This document shows, in pieces, positions 51,009-61,699 of a stretch of 64,000 nt of DNA (position 1 is the first letter of the stretch; the number at the start of each line of letters is the position of its first letter). This DNA is from Azorinus chamasolen (lineage: Eukaryota > Mollusca > Bivalvia > Cardiida > Solecurtidae), in assembly GCA_963576725.1 (NCBI GenBank), contig OY755243.1, forward strand, positions 43,943,243 through 44,007,242, given 5' to 3'. Position numbers and translations under genes: made by a program. The notes beneath the pieces are model-generated. The model had not been told where the DNA came from. It saw nothing but the letters and a program-made list of their open reading frames with translations, and did not search any database.

Positions 51009-51251
51009 CCCTTTCCTTCATATAAACGCCTTTTCAGGCATCTTCAAACAGGGTAGACCCAGAGCAGACAGCTCCATCTGATCAGGGTCTGCTCTGTTTG
51101 CTATTGGAATTTGATAAATCTGTTTCTTTACTTTCTAAAATGGCTAATGGCTACAATGTCCAAACTTCCATGGCTCATTATAACTATTTTGCCCATGAAT
51201 ATTCAGTAGGTAGTGAAATTTGAAATAAACATAGAACAGGGAAAGGGTTAA
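51005..51251 (+). mobile_element. HP-B, hairpin slightly deleted
   Basis: TTAACCCTTTCCTTCATATA to ACAGGGAAAGGGTTAA; apex reads CAGCTCCATCTGATC, so one side of the tip is lost. Confidence 0.86.
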
Positions 51252-51758
51252 ATAAAAGATAATAATTGTTATGGTACAAGTATCATCTGTACTCTCTATC
51301 AAATCATTGAGAGTTTCTCCAAAGTTATCACATACAAACAATTTCCCCCTGATTGATTAAACCCTGCGGGATATATTTGTTAAGTCAAGGGGCAAGATCT
51401 CATGCATCTAAATTAATAGCATCACGGAAAATCATTTTCAAGAAGATTTGAGTCTGGATATTGTAATTTATAGATTAAATAACAGGATTGGTGAGGTGGT
51501 TAACGGGGGATACAGTTTGGCTGATTTATTTGCTGGTAAGCGTCCCTGATAAATGTTTGTGCCAGTTAATCAGTGAAGCTGTTTCATCAGCAGATGAAAT
51601 TGATGGGTCCATGTTTAGAAAGCCAAATTAGGCGTCATTGATCAAAAAGATAAATTCTGCAGTGGTCGTGCAGGTCTGTGAAGTATTTATTTCTTAGTTT
51701 GACTGACCTGGGCTTGAATCTCATACAATAAAGCCAGTTGTAAGTGACCACTTACTTA

Positions 51759-51896
51759 TTAACCAATTACTCCATATATAAATACACCATTTTCTGCCTT
51801 TGCAGATAGTATAGACCCAGATCAGATGGCTCCTACAGGATCTCCTGTTTGTAAAGATGTAAAAAGGCATACTGTATATATGAGGTAACAGGTTAA
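51759..51896. mobile_element. Short symmetric HP-C1
   Basis: TTAACCAATTACTCCATATA to GAGGTAACAGGTTAA with short arms on both sides; hairpin partly deleted. Confidence 0.7.
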
Positions 51897-52140
51897 CGTT
51901 TTACTCCATAAATATGCCTTTTTATGACTTTGCAAACAGAGGACTGGTAGACCCAGAACAGACGGCCCCCGTTTCCTCAGGGTCTGTTCTGTTTGCTAAT
52001 AAATGATATAATATAGATATGATTCTACAGTTTCTGCTGTGACAAAACATTTGTGTGTTCATGTTCTATTGTAACATTAATCTAATTAATAATTCGTGAT
52101 TTCATTATTTCTTACATGAATATTCATGGAGTAGGGTTAA
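51893..52140 (+). mobile_element. HP-C1
   Basis: TTAACGTTTTACTCCATAAA to CATGGAGTAGGGTTAA; hairpin arm with an insertion (GAGGACTGGTAGACCC) and tip altered to GGCCCCC. Confidence 0.8.
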
Positions 52141-52648
52141 GATAGGTGTTACTGTACTCAAATTTCAAAATTGTTGAACAATTTTGCTTGGTACCAGAAA
52201 TATAGAAGCTGGGTATTCTTGAGTTTGAGATCTGAGTTTTCTGATGAATTCATGATCTGGACCATCTACAGGAGTTCATATGTTAGAAATCTTGCCTTAA
52301 TTTTATGGGCAATTCTGTGTGAGTTTGAATGGAGATGTAAATTATGTTGTTCTATATTTGGATTCTACATTGCTCTTGCAAAAATGCTTTGAAATTAATG
52401 GCTAGTTCTATATAATCTCAGAATATGGAAGTTGGCGTGGGAAAACTGAAACCTTTATTATTATATACATTTATTCTCTGAAAAGCCTTCTTCATTTATT
52501 GACAGCCTCGAATATGCTAAAGCTATATGACATTAATTTTACCTCTCCCATTGCAGTTTATGTATTAGTTTTGAAACCACTATTCCAAGTGAAAGGAATG
52601 TACATGTATTGAGAATAACCAGACTTTTACGTCTCCCCCTTTTTCACT

Positions 52649-53045
52649 TTACTCTATGAATAATTATCATGAATATTAATTTGTTGAAATTTTCTAATGG
52701 CATAATTATGAACACAGGATTGTTTGTTAGTGGTAAAAACTGTAGAATCAGCTCTATTTAACCCTTTCCTCCATAAATACACCTTTGTAATAGTCACTGT
52801 TTGAATATGCTCCTTAGGAGCAAATGCTCTATTTATCACAATGGTTTCAAACTACAAAATTCTAAATGTTTCCTTTTCTCTAGTTAATGCTCCTTTTTGG
52901 TAGATTAATTCAAAGGGGTTAGGTCTAAAAATAGCCTATGAGGGAAAGGGTTAATTTTTAAGCAAACAGAGCAGACTCTACTTAGACTGCTCCTACAGGA
53001 TTCATCTGATCTGGATCTACTGTGTTTAGGGGCTACGTTTAAAGT
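52649..53045 (-). mobile_element. HP-C1 with HP-A inserted
   Basis: CTTTACTCTATGAATAATTA... TGTAGAATCAGCTCTATT, HP-A, then TTTTTAAGCAAACAGAGCAG, tip TGCTCCTACAGGA. Confidence 0.75.
52758..52954 (+). mobile_element. HP-A inside HP-C1
   Basis: TTAACCCTTTCCTCCATAAA to GAGGGAAAGGGTTAA; left hairpin arm mostly deleted, tip GCTCCTTAGGAGC kept. Confidence 0.85.
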
Positions 53046-53599
53046 GAAATAAAAAGATTAAAAGTTTGAGTTATGAAACTGCTGGAATGAGTATTGGCAT
53101 AAAGCAGAAATATGGGCCTTTAATGTTGCAGGGAAGTGAAAAATGGATAAATCTGATAATATTCTGAAAAAATCTGATTTTTGTGCCACCTGCTTTAATT
53201 TGCTGTCTAATCCATACTATCTATAAACTTTACTCTGCCTGGTAAACGCTGGATGTGATGGTTAAGTTATCCAAGGGCTTTTAGTCTCGTAGATTGCAGC
53301 AATAATTTGCCACGGACATCCATTACAAGTAATTGTCACTTTAATACACTTAAATTGATAAAATATAATATCAGATTGATTTTTTAGACTCATGGACAAA
53401 TTGGTTTATGAGTGCCTCTGAGTTTTATGTGTGCTTTAGTCTGGATAAAATCATATATGTAAATAAAAGTTAATGTCCAATATTAATGCTTCATTTGTAT
53501 TACGTAAATGCCAGGAAATCGGAAGCTTTTAGCTTTAATCTTTCAAAGGATTGACATTGGATTCTGTTCAAATACATGTAGTATAATGCGGATCCAGTC

Positions 53600-53743
53600 T
53601 TAAATCAGGGTCTGCTCTGTTTGCTAATGGAATTTGATAGTTCTGTTTCTTTACTGTCTAATATGGCTACATTGTTCCACCTTCCATATTTCATTCAGTA
53701 GGTATTAAAATTTGGAATAAACATAGAACAAGGAAAGGGTTAA
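53600..53743 (+). mobile_element. HP-B right part
   Basis: AAATCAGGGTCTGCTCTGTT, TGGCTACATTGTTCCACC, ACAAGGAAAGGGTTAA. Confidence 0.75.
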
Positions 53744-53792
53744 AGCACTATTGACGGAGTGTCCTGCTATGTTACAATACAACTTACTAGTA

Positions 53793-53863
53793 TTTGCAAA
53801 CAGATTGGATCCAATAATGTCACCATCTTATCAGGATCACGATTCAGTACAGTTTGACACAAG
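53793..53863. mobile_element. HP-E hairpin, decayed
   Basis: TTTGCAAACAGATTGGATCC / TATCAGGATCACGATTCAG. Confidence 0.5.
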
Positions 53864-54005
53864 GTCAAAGGTTTCTCTTTGAATGAATGAGAACTAAGTA
53901 GAAATCACGGCAGATCAGAGTTTTATCAGTATTTAGTTTTGAAAGCAGGATAATGGTCAGAAAGTATTATTAGAGGAGTGCAAAATTTGCTTGGAGAAAC
54001 TGCCA

Positions 54006-54415
54006 TTAACCCCTTTGAATATGGGAAATGAGTGTACTAGCATTTGCAAATAGTGTAGACCCAGATTAGAGGTCACCTAGATGATCAGGATCTTCAGAGT
54101 TTGTCATTTAACCCTTTACCTCGTAGGCTATTTTTAGATACAACCTCTTTGAATAAATCTACCAAAAAGGAGCATTAACTAAAAGGAAACATTTAGAATT
54201 TTGTAGTTTGAGACCATTGTGATAAAAAGAGCATTTGCTCCTATAGGAGCAAATGCTCTATTTATCACAATGGGTTCACAAAGTGACTTTTACAGAGTGG
54301 TCAAAAGTTGTCAATATGAGGGAATGGGTTAATATTCTGTCACAAGTTAATGGTAGACTTGACTCTATTGTTCACTGCTGTTGGACCATTCCCCTTTTAA
54401 CATTCAGCGTTTGTC
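54006..54415 (+). mobile_element. HP-F2 with HP-A inserted
   Basis: TTAACCCCTTTGAATATGGG, CAAATAGTGTAGACCCAG, then after the HP-A GGTAGACTTGACTCTATTG, GGACCATTCCCCTTTTAACA and CAGCGTTTG. Confidence 0.72.
54108..54332 (-). mobile_element. HP-A inside HP-F2
   Basis: TTAACCCTTTACCTCGTAGG to GAGGGAATGGGTTAA; hairpin from GAGACCATTGTGATAAAAAG, tip GCTCCTATAGGAGC. Confidence 0.9.
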
Positions 54416-54837
54416 TGGTTATGGTATTACAGGAACGTTACGTGTTTCCTCTTGAATGCAGAACATCCTGAGGGACAACAGTGAAGAGCTTTTAATATTT
54501 AAAATGCTGATTCATTGAAGGATCTCAAACACAGTAGACTAAGATAAGATGATTCTTGCAGGATCAAGTCCTGGGAGTGTGGTCTTTTCTGCTAGTCATG
54601 TATACTCAAAACAGTAACTATTTAACCCTTTTAAATTTGTTTCTACATTATCATGATATTAATACTCTGTCATTGGAAAGGTTGATTGTCTTGCAGATTG
54701 CAGTGATGTCCTTCATTAGTGGAATAGCCTTCTCTCTCTACTCTCCTTAACACTTATCATTTGTTAGTTGTCATGAATGTCCTCTTCTACAAGTCTTCAT
54801 TCATCCATATCTTTTCACAGAAGTGGTCAATGGTTCA

Positions 54838-54900
54838 AAGTTTGGATTCTGATGAGAGGGTTTGTTATATGGCATCTCATCTGGATCCAAGCTGCTTTAA
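54838..54900. mobile_element. HP-E hairpin
   Basis: AAAGTTTGGATTCTGATGAG / CATCTCATCTGGATCCAAGC. Confidence 0.55.
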
Positions 54901-55158
54901 AATCTTATAAAAAAATGTCCATGCCATACTAAGTGTTAAAGAATTGGTGACAAAGTCAGAAATTTGAAATGAAATGAGACAAGCAGAAGGTATTGTTTTA
55001 TGTTAGCAAAGGGAGGCATTAAGAATAGCCCTATCCATTAGCTCAGCAGCCAAGCTTGTTATTGTCACTCCATGATGGATAATTTACATGAGGACATTAA
55101 CAACAGATTTGCTGAAATCTTTACAATATCAAAGTTTTGTTTTTATGGAAGCATTAAG

Positions 55159-55442
55159 TTAACCCTTTCCTGAATATAAACATTGATGGGCCGTAAAACA
55201 TCATTCATATAAACATCTTTTCATGCATTTGAAACACAGTAGACAAAGATCAGACAGCTCCTGTAGGAGCCACCTGATCAAGGCCTGCTCTGTTTGCTTT
55301 TGACATGATATAGATCTGATTCTACTATTTTTGTCAAAGCAAAAAGTTTCCTCAAAAAGGTTTACATTATAAAAATTCAGCTAATAAATATTCTTTAATA
55401 TTCATTATTTCTTACATAAATATTGAATAAGGAAAGGATTAA
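55159..55442 (+). mobile_element. HP-C2 with duplicated left end
   Basis: TTAACCCTTTCCTGAATATA, a second copy of ATATAAACATCTTTTCATGC, hairpin tip GCTCCTGTAGGAGCC, GAATATTGAATAAGG...GGATTAA. Its right TTAA is the first base set of the minisatellite that follows. Confidence 0.78.
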
Positions 55443-56532
55443 ACCATTGAGTCAAACCACATAGTTAAACCACTGAGTCAAACCACTAAGTTAGACCACT
55501 GAGTCAAACCACATAGTTAAACCTCTGAGTCAAACCACTGAGTCAAACCACTAAGTTAGACCACTGAGTCAAACCACATAGTTAAACCACTGAGTCAAAC
55601 CACTAAGTTAGACCACATAGTTAAACCACCGAGTCAAACCACTAAGTTAAACCACTGAGTCAAACCACATAGTTAAACCACTGAGTCAAACCACATAGTT
55701 AAACAACCGAGTCAAACCACATAGTTAAACCACTGAGTCAAACCACATAGTTAAAACCACTGAGTCAAACCACATAGTTAAACCACCGAGTCAAACCATT
55801 AAGTTAGACCACTGAGTCAAACCACATAGTTAAACCACCGAGTCAAACCATTAAGTTAGACCACTGAGTCAAACCACATAGTTAAACCACCGAGTCAAAC
55901 CACATAGTTAAACCACTGAGTCAAACCATTAAGTTAGACCACTGAGTCAAACCATTAAGTTAGACCACTGAGTCAAACCACATAGTTAAACCACCGAGTC
56001 AAACCACATAGTTAAACCACTGAGTCAAACCATTAAGTTAGACCACCGAGTCAAACCACTAAGTTAGACCACTGAGTCAAACCACTAAGTTAAACCACTG
56101 AGTCAAACCACATAGTTAAACCACTGAGTCAAACCACATAGTTAACCCTTTCCCTCATATAAACGTGTTTTCACGCATTTGCAAACAGAGTAGACCCAGA
56201 TCAGACGGCTCCTAGAGGAGCCGTCTGATCAGGGTCTGCTCTGTTTGCTTACAGAAATGGATAGATCGGTTTCTTTGCTTTCTAAAACATCTACAATGTT
56301 CCACCTTCCATATTTCTGTAGAACTATTTTGTTAATGAATATTCAGTAGGTATTTAAATTTGGCCTAAATATAGAACAGGGAAAGGGTTAAACCACTGAG
56401 TCAAACCACATAGTTAAACCACCGAGTCAAACCACATAGTTAAACCACTGAGTCAAACCACATAGTTAAACCACTGAGTCAAACCACATAGTTAAACCAC
56501 CGAGTCAAACCACTGAGCAAAACCACAAAGTC
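55441..56532. repeat. 26 bp minisatellite (13 bp sub-unit) with AP-1-like motif
   Basis: Main unit AAACCACTGAGTC + AAACCACATAGTT; variants AAACCACTAAGTT, AGACCACTGAGTC and CCGAGTC. About 840 bp of repeat in two blocks, 55441-56141 and 56392-56532, split by one HP-B. Most units contain TGAGTCA. Confidence 0.95.
56142..56391 (+). mobile_element. HP-B, full length, inserted in the minisatellite
   Basis: 250 bp from TTAACCCTTTCCCTCATATA to ACAGGGAAAGGGTTAA. Hairpin 56181-56248 (68 bp, two mismatches), tip GGCTCCTAGAGGAGCC. Long arm has GTTCCACCTTCCATATTTC and GAATATTCAGTAGGTAT. The repeat unit CATAG-TTAA-ACCAC is interrupted exactly at TTAA, which is present on both sides. Confidence 0.97.
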
Positions 56533-56562
56533 CTGTAGCGTACTCTTTATCATGACAATCGT

Positions 56563-56805
56563 AATGTTATTCCTTTACCAGGTGAATATTCATGTAAGAA
56601 TAAAGACATCATGAATATTAATTAGCTGAAATTTTATGACATTATGAACAAGGGAATTTTGAACATTGCAGAAAATGAAGAATCATATCTATAATATTTC
56701 ATAAGAAAATAGCAGACTGTACTGGAGCTGTCTGATCTTGGTCTACTCAGTTTTCAAATGCATGTGGTAAATACCAGTATGTGTCTGTACATAGTAAATA
56801 GTTAA
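56563..56805 (-). mobile_element. HP-C
   Basis: TTCCTTTACCAGGTGAATAT, CATCATGAATATTAATTAGC, decayed hairpin (GCAGACTGTACTGGAGCTG), AGTAAATAGTTAA. Confidence 0.65.
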
Positions 56806-57023
56806 ACCTTTCCATGAAAGAAACAATATCATCATGAATATTAATGAGCCGAACTATTTTAAAGGATTATTAACAAAATAATTTTATACTGTGGCTCAGA
56901 GTGTAGAACCTGATCTATATAAATCCATAAAAAAACAGAGCAGACCTGATCAGTAGACATCTGATCTGGATCTACTCTGTTTGCAAATGTGAGAAAATGC
57001 ATTTATATGAAGGAAAGGATTAA
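56802..57023 (-). mobile_element. HP-C2
   Basis: TTAAACCTTTCCATGAAAGA, GTGTAGAACCTGATCTATAT, shortened hairpin (CCTGATCAGTAGACATCTG), AAGGAAAGGATTAA; shares TTAA with the previous copy. Confidence 0.72.
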
Positions 57024-57104
57024 TATGCACAAAAGTCCACATTCAAATGATTTTATAAAAATAACATTAGCTGCTGATTGAGACCAGATACCTGTTGGTT
57101 TTAC

Positions 57105-57255
57105 AAACCATGTAGAACCTGGGTGCAGTCCTATCGTGAATACACTATCTCATCAGTGTCTACACTAATTGTTATTTATGTGTCTGCAGTTTTATACAAT
57201 ATATTATCTGACAAACAGTGTAGACCTTGATCTAGATGACTTAACCTTGAAAGTG
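57105..57255. mobile_element. HP-F remnants
   Basis: AACCATGTAGAACCTGGG / CAGTGTCTACACTAATTG, and GACAAACAGTGTAGACC. Confidence 0.35.
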
Positions 57256-57672
57256 TCTATTTTCATATGCAGCTCATAGCAAAGTATGAATCATATAGAA
57301 ATTTGAAGGTTGTATTTCAATTATACCAATAGCAAGTCGTGTATTTGTATGTCAATGAAGATTTCAGGGGATTTTTATTATTCTGTGATTGCCAATAAGA
57401 AGAAATAAAGTTTGCATTCACTTGTTTAATGTATATCCAGGGGTTTGTTTGTGATGTCACTATGGATGTGTGATGGGGCCTCGTGCTGGCCCGAGGCAAT
57501 TATACTGGTCGCATATGGAGAATCATTGATTTTTCAGTTGTTAATTTCATTTCCCATGTTGACACTAATCAACTCCCACTTTTCCAATAAACTTCAAAAA
57601 CAACAGATAGTTGTTGGAAATCTTGATAAGCATACAGACCTGGTTACATGTTCGCTGTTGCCATAGTGGATT

Positions 57673-58861
57673 CTTAACCCTTTCCCGGTTCAATATTCAT
57701 ATTTATAATGGCATTATGTACATCAGGCGTTTTAGCTCACCTGAGCAAAGATCAGGGTGAGTTTTTGGGAAACTTGAATGTCTGGCGTGCATCGTCAACA
57801 ATTTGCTTGTGAACACTCTAGTGGTCACAATTTTAGTCCAATCTGTCACAATTTTAGTCCAATCTTCATGAAACGTTGTCAGAATGGTTGTCCTGATAAA
57901 ATCTCGGACAAGTTTGAAAGTGGGTCATATGGGATTAAAAACTAGGTCACCAGGTCAAATTGAAAAACCTTGTGAACACTCTAGAGGTCACATTTTCAGC
58001 CCAATCTTCATGAAACTTTATCAAAATGAATGTTTTGATAAAATCTCGGACGAGTTTGAAAGTGGGTCACATGGGGTCAAAAACTAGGTCACTAGGTCAA
58101 ACAGGAAATCCTTGTGAACACTCTAGTGGTCACATTTTTTGTCCAATCTTCATGAAACTTAGAATGATTGTCTTGATAAAATCTCGGACGAGTTTGAAAG
58201 TGGGTCTCGTGGGGTCAAAAACTAGGTCACTAGGTCAAATGGTAGGAAAACCTTGTGAATATGCTAGAGGCCACATTTTTAGCCCAGTCTTCATGAAACT
58301 TAGTCAGAATGAAAGTGGGTCAAGTGGGGCCAAAAAGTAGGTCACTAGGTCATATCTTAGAAAAGTCTTGTTTACACTCCATTGGCCACATGTTTTAGCC
58401 CAATCTTCCTCAAACTTGCTCAGAATGTTTGTCTTGGTGATATCAAGGTTGAGTTTGATCATGGTTAGGGCGGGATCAAAAAGTAGGTTACTAGGTCAAA
58501 TCTTAGAAAAATCACTCTAGAGGTATCTTAATTGATCAGAATTATTGTCTTGATAAAATCAATATTCTAAATCTTTGAAATCTTGTTCTCCAGAACCACT
58601 ACTCATAATCCACTATCAACATCGTTCTCTTAGGTCAATATTGGCCCCATCCTGGGACTACCTAGCTATAATCTTAAATCTATGGTAATCAGTTGAGCGA
58701 TTAAGGGCCATCTAGCCCTCTTGTTTGCCATGGCACAAATCAGATCTCTTATCATTTCATAAGCAAACCGAGCAGACCTCAATCAGACGGGAACAGGAAC
58801 TGTCTTGGTCTTCTCTGTTTGCAAAGGCGATAAAAGGCATCTCTATCAGGGAAAGGGTTCA
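57673..58861 (-). mobile_element. HP-C2 split by a TME
   Basis: TTAACCCTTTCCCGGTTCAA... GTACATCAGGCGTTTT before, and GCCATGGCACAAATCAGATC, hairpin remnant and AGGGAAAGGGTTCA after. Confidence 0.8.
57734..58726 (+). mobile_element. TME (AGCTCACCTGAGC type), ~143 bp monomers
   Basis: Starts AGCTCACCTGAGCAAAGATC with a GCTCACCTGAGC stem, then CAGGGTGAG. About five monomers carry GTGAACACTCTAGTGGTCAC, CAATCTTCATGAAACTT, GATAAAATCTCGGACGAG and AGGTCACTAGGTCAAA. The last 250 bp are divergent. Ends AGGGCCATCTAGCCCTCTTG, a short hairpin (GGGC...GCCC) before a TTGTTT terminus. Confidence 0.78.
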
Positions 58862-59005
58862 CCCTTCGATTGCTGAATTTTCAAAGTTAATTGTAACGTT
58901 ATTAACAGTCCATTCAGTTGAAATGGGTTATATTTGCTGGATGATATGAATGACAAACACTGTGCAGACCTTGATCAGAGGGCTCCTCTTGGAGGTAGGG
59001 CCATT
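58857..59005 (-). mobile_element. HP-F2, partial
   Basis: CCTTCGATTGCTGAATTTTC, GTCCATTCAGTTGAAATGG, GACAAACACTGTGCAGACC, tip GGGCTCCTCTTGGAGG. Confidence 0.55.
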
Positions 59006-59097
59006 GCTTGTTGGCAAGTGTCATTGAAAAATCCTGCTTGTCAATATTCATTATGCATGACATTTCAGGTCTGCAGTGTTTTCACATTGAATTACTG

Positions 59098-59288
59098 GTG
59101 TTAATTTTTAAATGTCTGATCAATAAGGAGTTTTTGGCTATGATAGAAACAGTAGAATCAGATCTACATTATGTCTTAAGCAAACAGACCACTGGCCCTG
59201 ATCAGATGGCTCCAACAGGAGCCATCTGAGTTTTGTCTACTCTTTTTGCAAAGGCATGAACAGGTATTTTCTGTGAAGTAAAGGGTTA
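59098..59288 (-). mobile_element. HP-C, left end decayed
   Basis: AACAGTAGAATCAGATCTAC, hairpin tip GGCTCCAACAGGAGCC, GAAGTAAAGGGTTA. Confidence 0.65.
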
Positions 59289-59455
59289 GTTATACTGTAG
59301 ATGACTTCTTTCAGAGAAAGTAAATGTCTTTAGAACAAAGAAACCAATACATTTTAGGTGCTTGCCAAAGGTTAATTGTCCAACAGCTGTTTTCATCCTT
59401 AACAAAATAGGTAAAAGTAACAGTTTGGACCTTTTAAATAATTGTGAACCAATGA

Positions 59456-59622
59456 GTTAATTTGCATTTGCAACCAGTGTAGACCCAGATCAGAGGACTC
59501 ATGGAGAATATCTCTGGTCAATTTTTGGTCTACAATTTATGTCTTTCAAAATCCTCCAGCATAATTAATCCACTTAACTGAATGATGAACTATTCCATTA
59601 TGAAAATTAAACATTTAAGAAA
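59456..59622 (+). mobile_element. HP-F2, decayed
   Basis: TTTGCAACCAGTGTAGACCC, CAAAATCCTCCAGCATAATT, GAACTATTCCATTATG. Confidence 0.5.
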
Positions 59623-59784
59623 ATTTACAGAGCAGGGTAAATCATTGTCTTTGAAATTTACTATGCTGAGTAGTTCAATGAATAATTAAAGAGAGTAGGT
59701 TATAATGAGCTCCCTTGGGACAAAAAAAAAAAGACAGTTAAACCGTGCTAATCCAAACTCTCAAATAGGTATGATTATCAATCT

Positions 59785-60036
59785 TTAACCCTTTCCTTCA
59801 TATTAACGCCTTTTCACACAGTTGCAAACAGCTAGAGAAGACCCAGATCAGACAGCTTCTGTAGGAGCCATCTGGTCAGGGTCTGCTCTGTTTACTAATG
59901 GGATTTGTTAGATCTGTTTCTTTAGTTTCCATTATGGCTGCAATGTTCTACCCTCCATATGTCATTATAACTATTTTGCTGACTATTCAGTAGGTATTGA
60001 AACTTGGGACTAAATATTAAACAGGGAAAGGGTTAG
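59785..60036 (+). mobile_element. HP-B, full length
   Basis: TTAACCCTTTCCTTCATATT to ACAGGGAAAGGGTTAG; hairpin with an insertion (CAGCTAGAGAAGACCC) and tip GCTTCTGTAGGAGCC. Confidence 0.87.
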
Positions 60037-60037
60037 T

Positions 60038-60137
60038 ATGACAGGTGGCAGCTTAATGCTGGGTGAAGCTCATGCAGAACGCTCCTCAAGGAGCTTTCTG
60101 CTTGACTTTCTCCCTGCATTAAGAAGCCAAACATGCC
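60038..60137 (+). mobile_element. HP-D inner hairpin only
   Basis: GACAGGTGGCAGCTTAATGC, GCAGAACGCTCCTCAAGGAG, CCTGCATTAAGAAGCC; TIRs missing. Confidence 0.7.
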
Positions 60138-60225
60138 AAAGGCTGCAATTCTTGTTACTGTTGTAAATAAAGAGAGATATACTGTTTACCCCATGGCTGA
60201 ATGAGACAAAAAGTTCTTGTTACAT

Positions 60226-60767
60226 TTAAGCCTTTCCCTGTTGTATATTCATGTAAGAAATAATGACATCATGAATATTAATAAGATTATTTTTAGCTCG
60301 TCTGTTTCAAAAAAATGTTGAGCTATTGTGATCACTGGGTCGTAGTCGTTGTCAGTGGCGTGCAAAAGGTTTAATGTAGCTCATTACTTGAAAAGTATAA
60401 GAGGTACATGTATCAACACAAAACTTCATAGATGAGTAGATCTCAATGAGGGGAAGGCCCCTACATAAGAACCATAACTCTTGATTTCAAAATTTTGGAG
60501 TTATGGACCATTATTGTTTTCAAAAAAAATTAATTTAGCTGGAAAAGCACCAAATCAGAGGAGCATTGGCGCCGCATGCGGCTCTTGTTTATATCGGCAT
60601 ATGAACACAGGACATTTTGCCTGAGGCAGAAGCTGTAGTCAGATCTATATTACACCATAAGCAAACAGAGCAGATCCTGATAAGACAGCTCCTATAGGAG
60701 GCGTCTGATCTGGGTCTACTCTGTTTGCAGATGCGAGAAAATGTGCTTACATAAGGGAAAGGGTTAA
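60226..60767 (-). mobile_element. HP-C2 split by a TME
   Basis: TTAAGCCTTTCCCTGTTG... AATATTAATAAGATTATTTT before, and ATATCGGCATATGAACACAG, hairpin 60660-60729 (tip GCTCCTATAGGAGG) and AAGGGAAAGGGTTAA after. Confidence 0.82.
60295..60590 (+). mobile_element. TME (AGCTCGTCTGTTTC type), inserted in HP-C2
   Basis: Starts AGCTCGTCTGTTTCAAAAA; one monomer-like core (CATAGATGAGTAGATCTCAA, CATAACTCTTGATTTC, GGAGTTATGGACC); ends GGCGCCGCATGCGGCTCTTG then TTT, with a GCCGCATGCGGC stem. Confidence 0.72.
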
Positions 60768-60957
60768 TTTAGCCCAAGATCAGATCTTAGCAGCAGAAAC
60801 CCTGCTGACCATGGAATGCACAGGTTATGATTAAAAATGTTTATTCATAAACCTAAAACTTTTACAGTTAACAGCTGGCATATTGCAATTGGTCAGTCTG
60901 ATTGAATTTTATTTCTGTATTAAGCAACCATCAGCTTGAAAATCAAAAACCTTGAAG

Positions 60958-61217
60958 GAGTTTACTCCATGTCTATTCATGTAAGATATTATGTATGTAT
61001 GAATATTACCGGTAATTACCGGTACATGTAGTTTAGTACTTATAATTAATGGCATGTGAACAAGAAAGGTTTTGACCTTGGTAAAAATTGTAGAATCAGA
61101 TCTGTAGAATTTCACATGCAAACAGAGCAGACCCAGATCAGACAACTCCTTTAGGAACCATCTGGTCTGGTTCTACTGTTTGCAAAGCTGTTAAAAAGCA
61201 TATTTATAAGTAAAGGT
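60958..61217 (-). mobile_element. HP-C1, decayed
   Basis: GAGTTTACTCCATGTCTATT, a duplicated TACCGGTAATTACCGGTA in the arm, hairpin with tip ACTCCTTTAGGAACC, AAGTAAAGG. Confidence 0.68.
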
Positions 61218-61442
61218 TTTCATCAGGATCCAAACTCTTAGACACTATAATTCAAAATGTGTTACCAATGCCACTTACTCTACATGCAGAGTCTCTTGTA
61301 GGTCTCTGTGATCCAAGCATTCTGGGTCAGGACATGGAGATACAGCAGTTGTCTTGAATTATTTATGTACCAACTGTCAATACTCTGCCTACCACCATGC
61401 TGATATACTCTGGACAACCAAGCATAAACCATCTAGCATACA

Positions 61443-61615
61443 GTAGAACATCTCTAGAGTGACCACTCTATGTCTCAGTTTGTAAGACAGCTGGCCGCAA
61501 AATGCAGGACTAGATTAATGTAGAAAGCCCCCCAAAGTAACTGTTCTGCATTACAAATTTTTTTTATGCATTACTCATTTCTGCATGAGGCAGTCACTCG
61601 AATTGTGTGCAGGTG
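61443..61615 (+). mobile_element. HP-D, right end missing
   Basis: CAGTAGAACATCTCTAGAGT after TA; ACAGCTGGCCGCAAAATGC, TGTAGAAAGCCCCCCAAAG, GCATGAGGCAGTCAC. Confidence 0.6.
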
Positions 61616-61699
61616 CAATTTATGTCTGTTCAGCATTAATTCTCCTGGAAATCGTACCAGAGTTTTGTTAAAAATAATATACATGTATTGTGAAATACA

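Noticed and set aside
54556..54750. Hydrophobic frame preceded by TTGCAG, considered as an SLC44A1 TM exon
   Set aside because: No CTL motif, wrong context, and a stop follows with no donor; surrounding sequence is decayed HP-F.
55441..56532. Regular repeat array, considered as a CRISPR array
   Set aside because: Units are contiguous without unique spacers, and the host is a eukaryote with introns; it is a minisatellite.
57445..57666. 73-codon hydrophobic frame after a CCAG, considered as the next exon
   Set aside because: No similarity to the CTL1 segment expected after PKLPVPA and no convincing donor.
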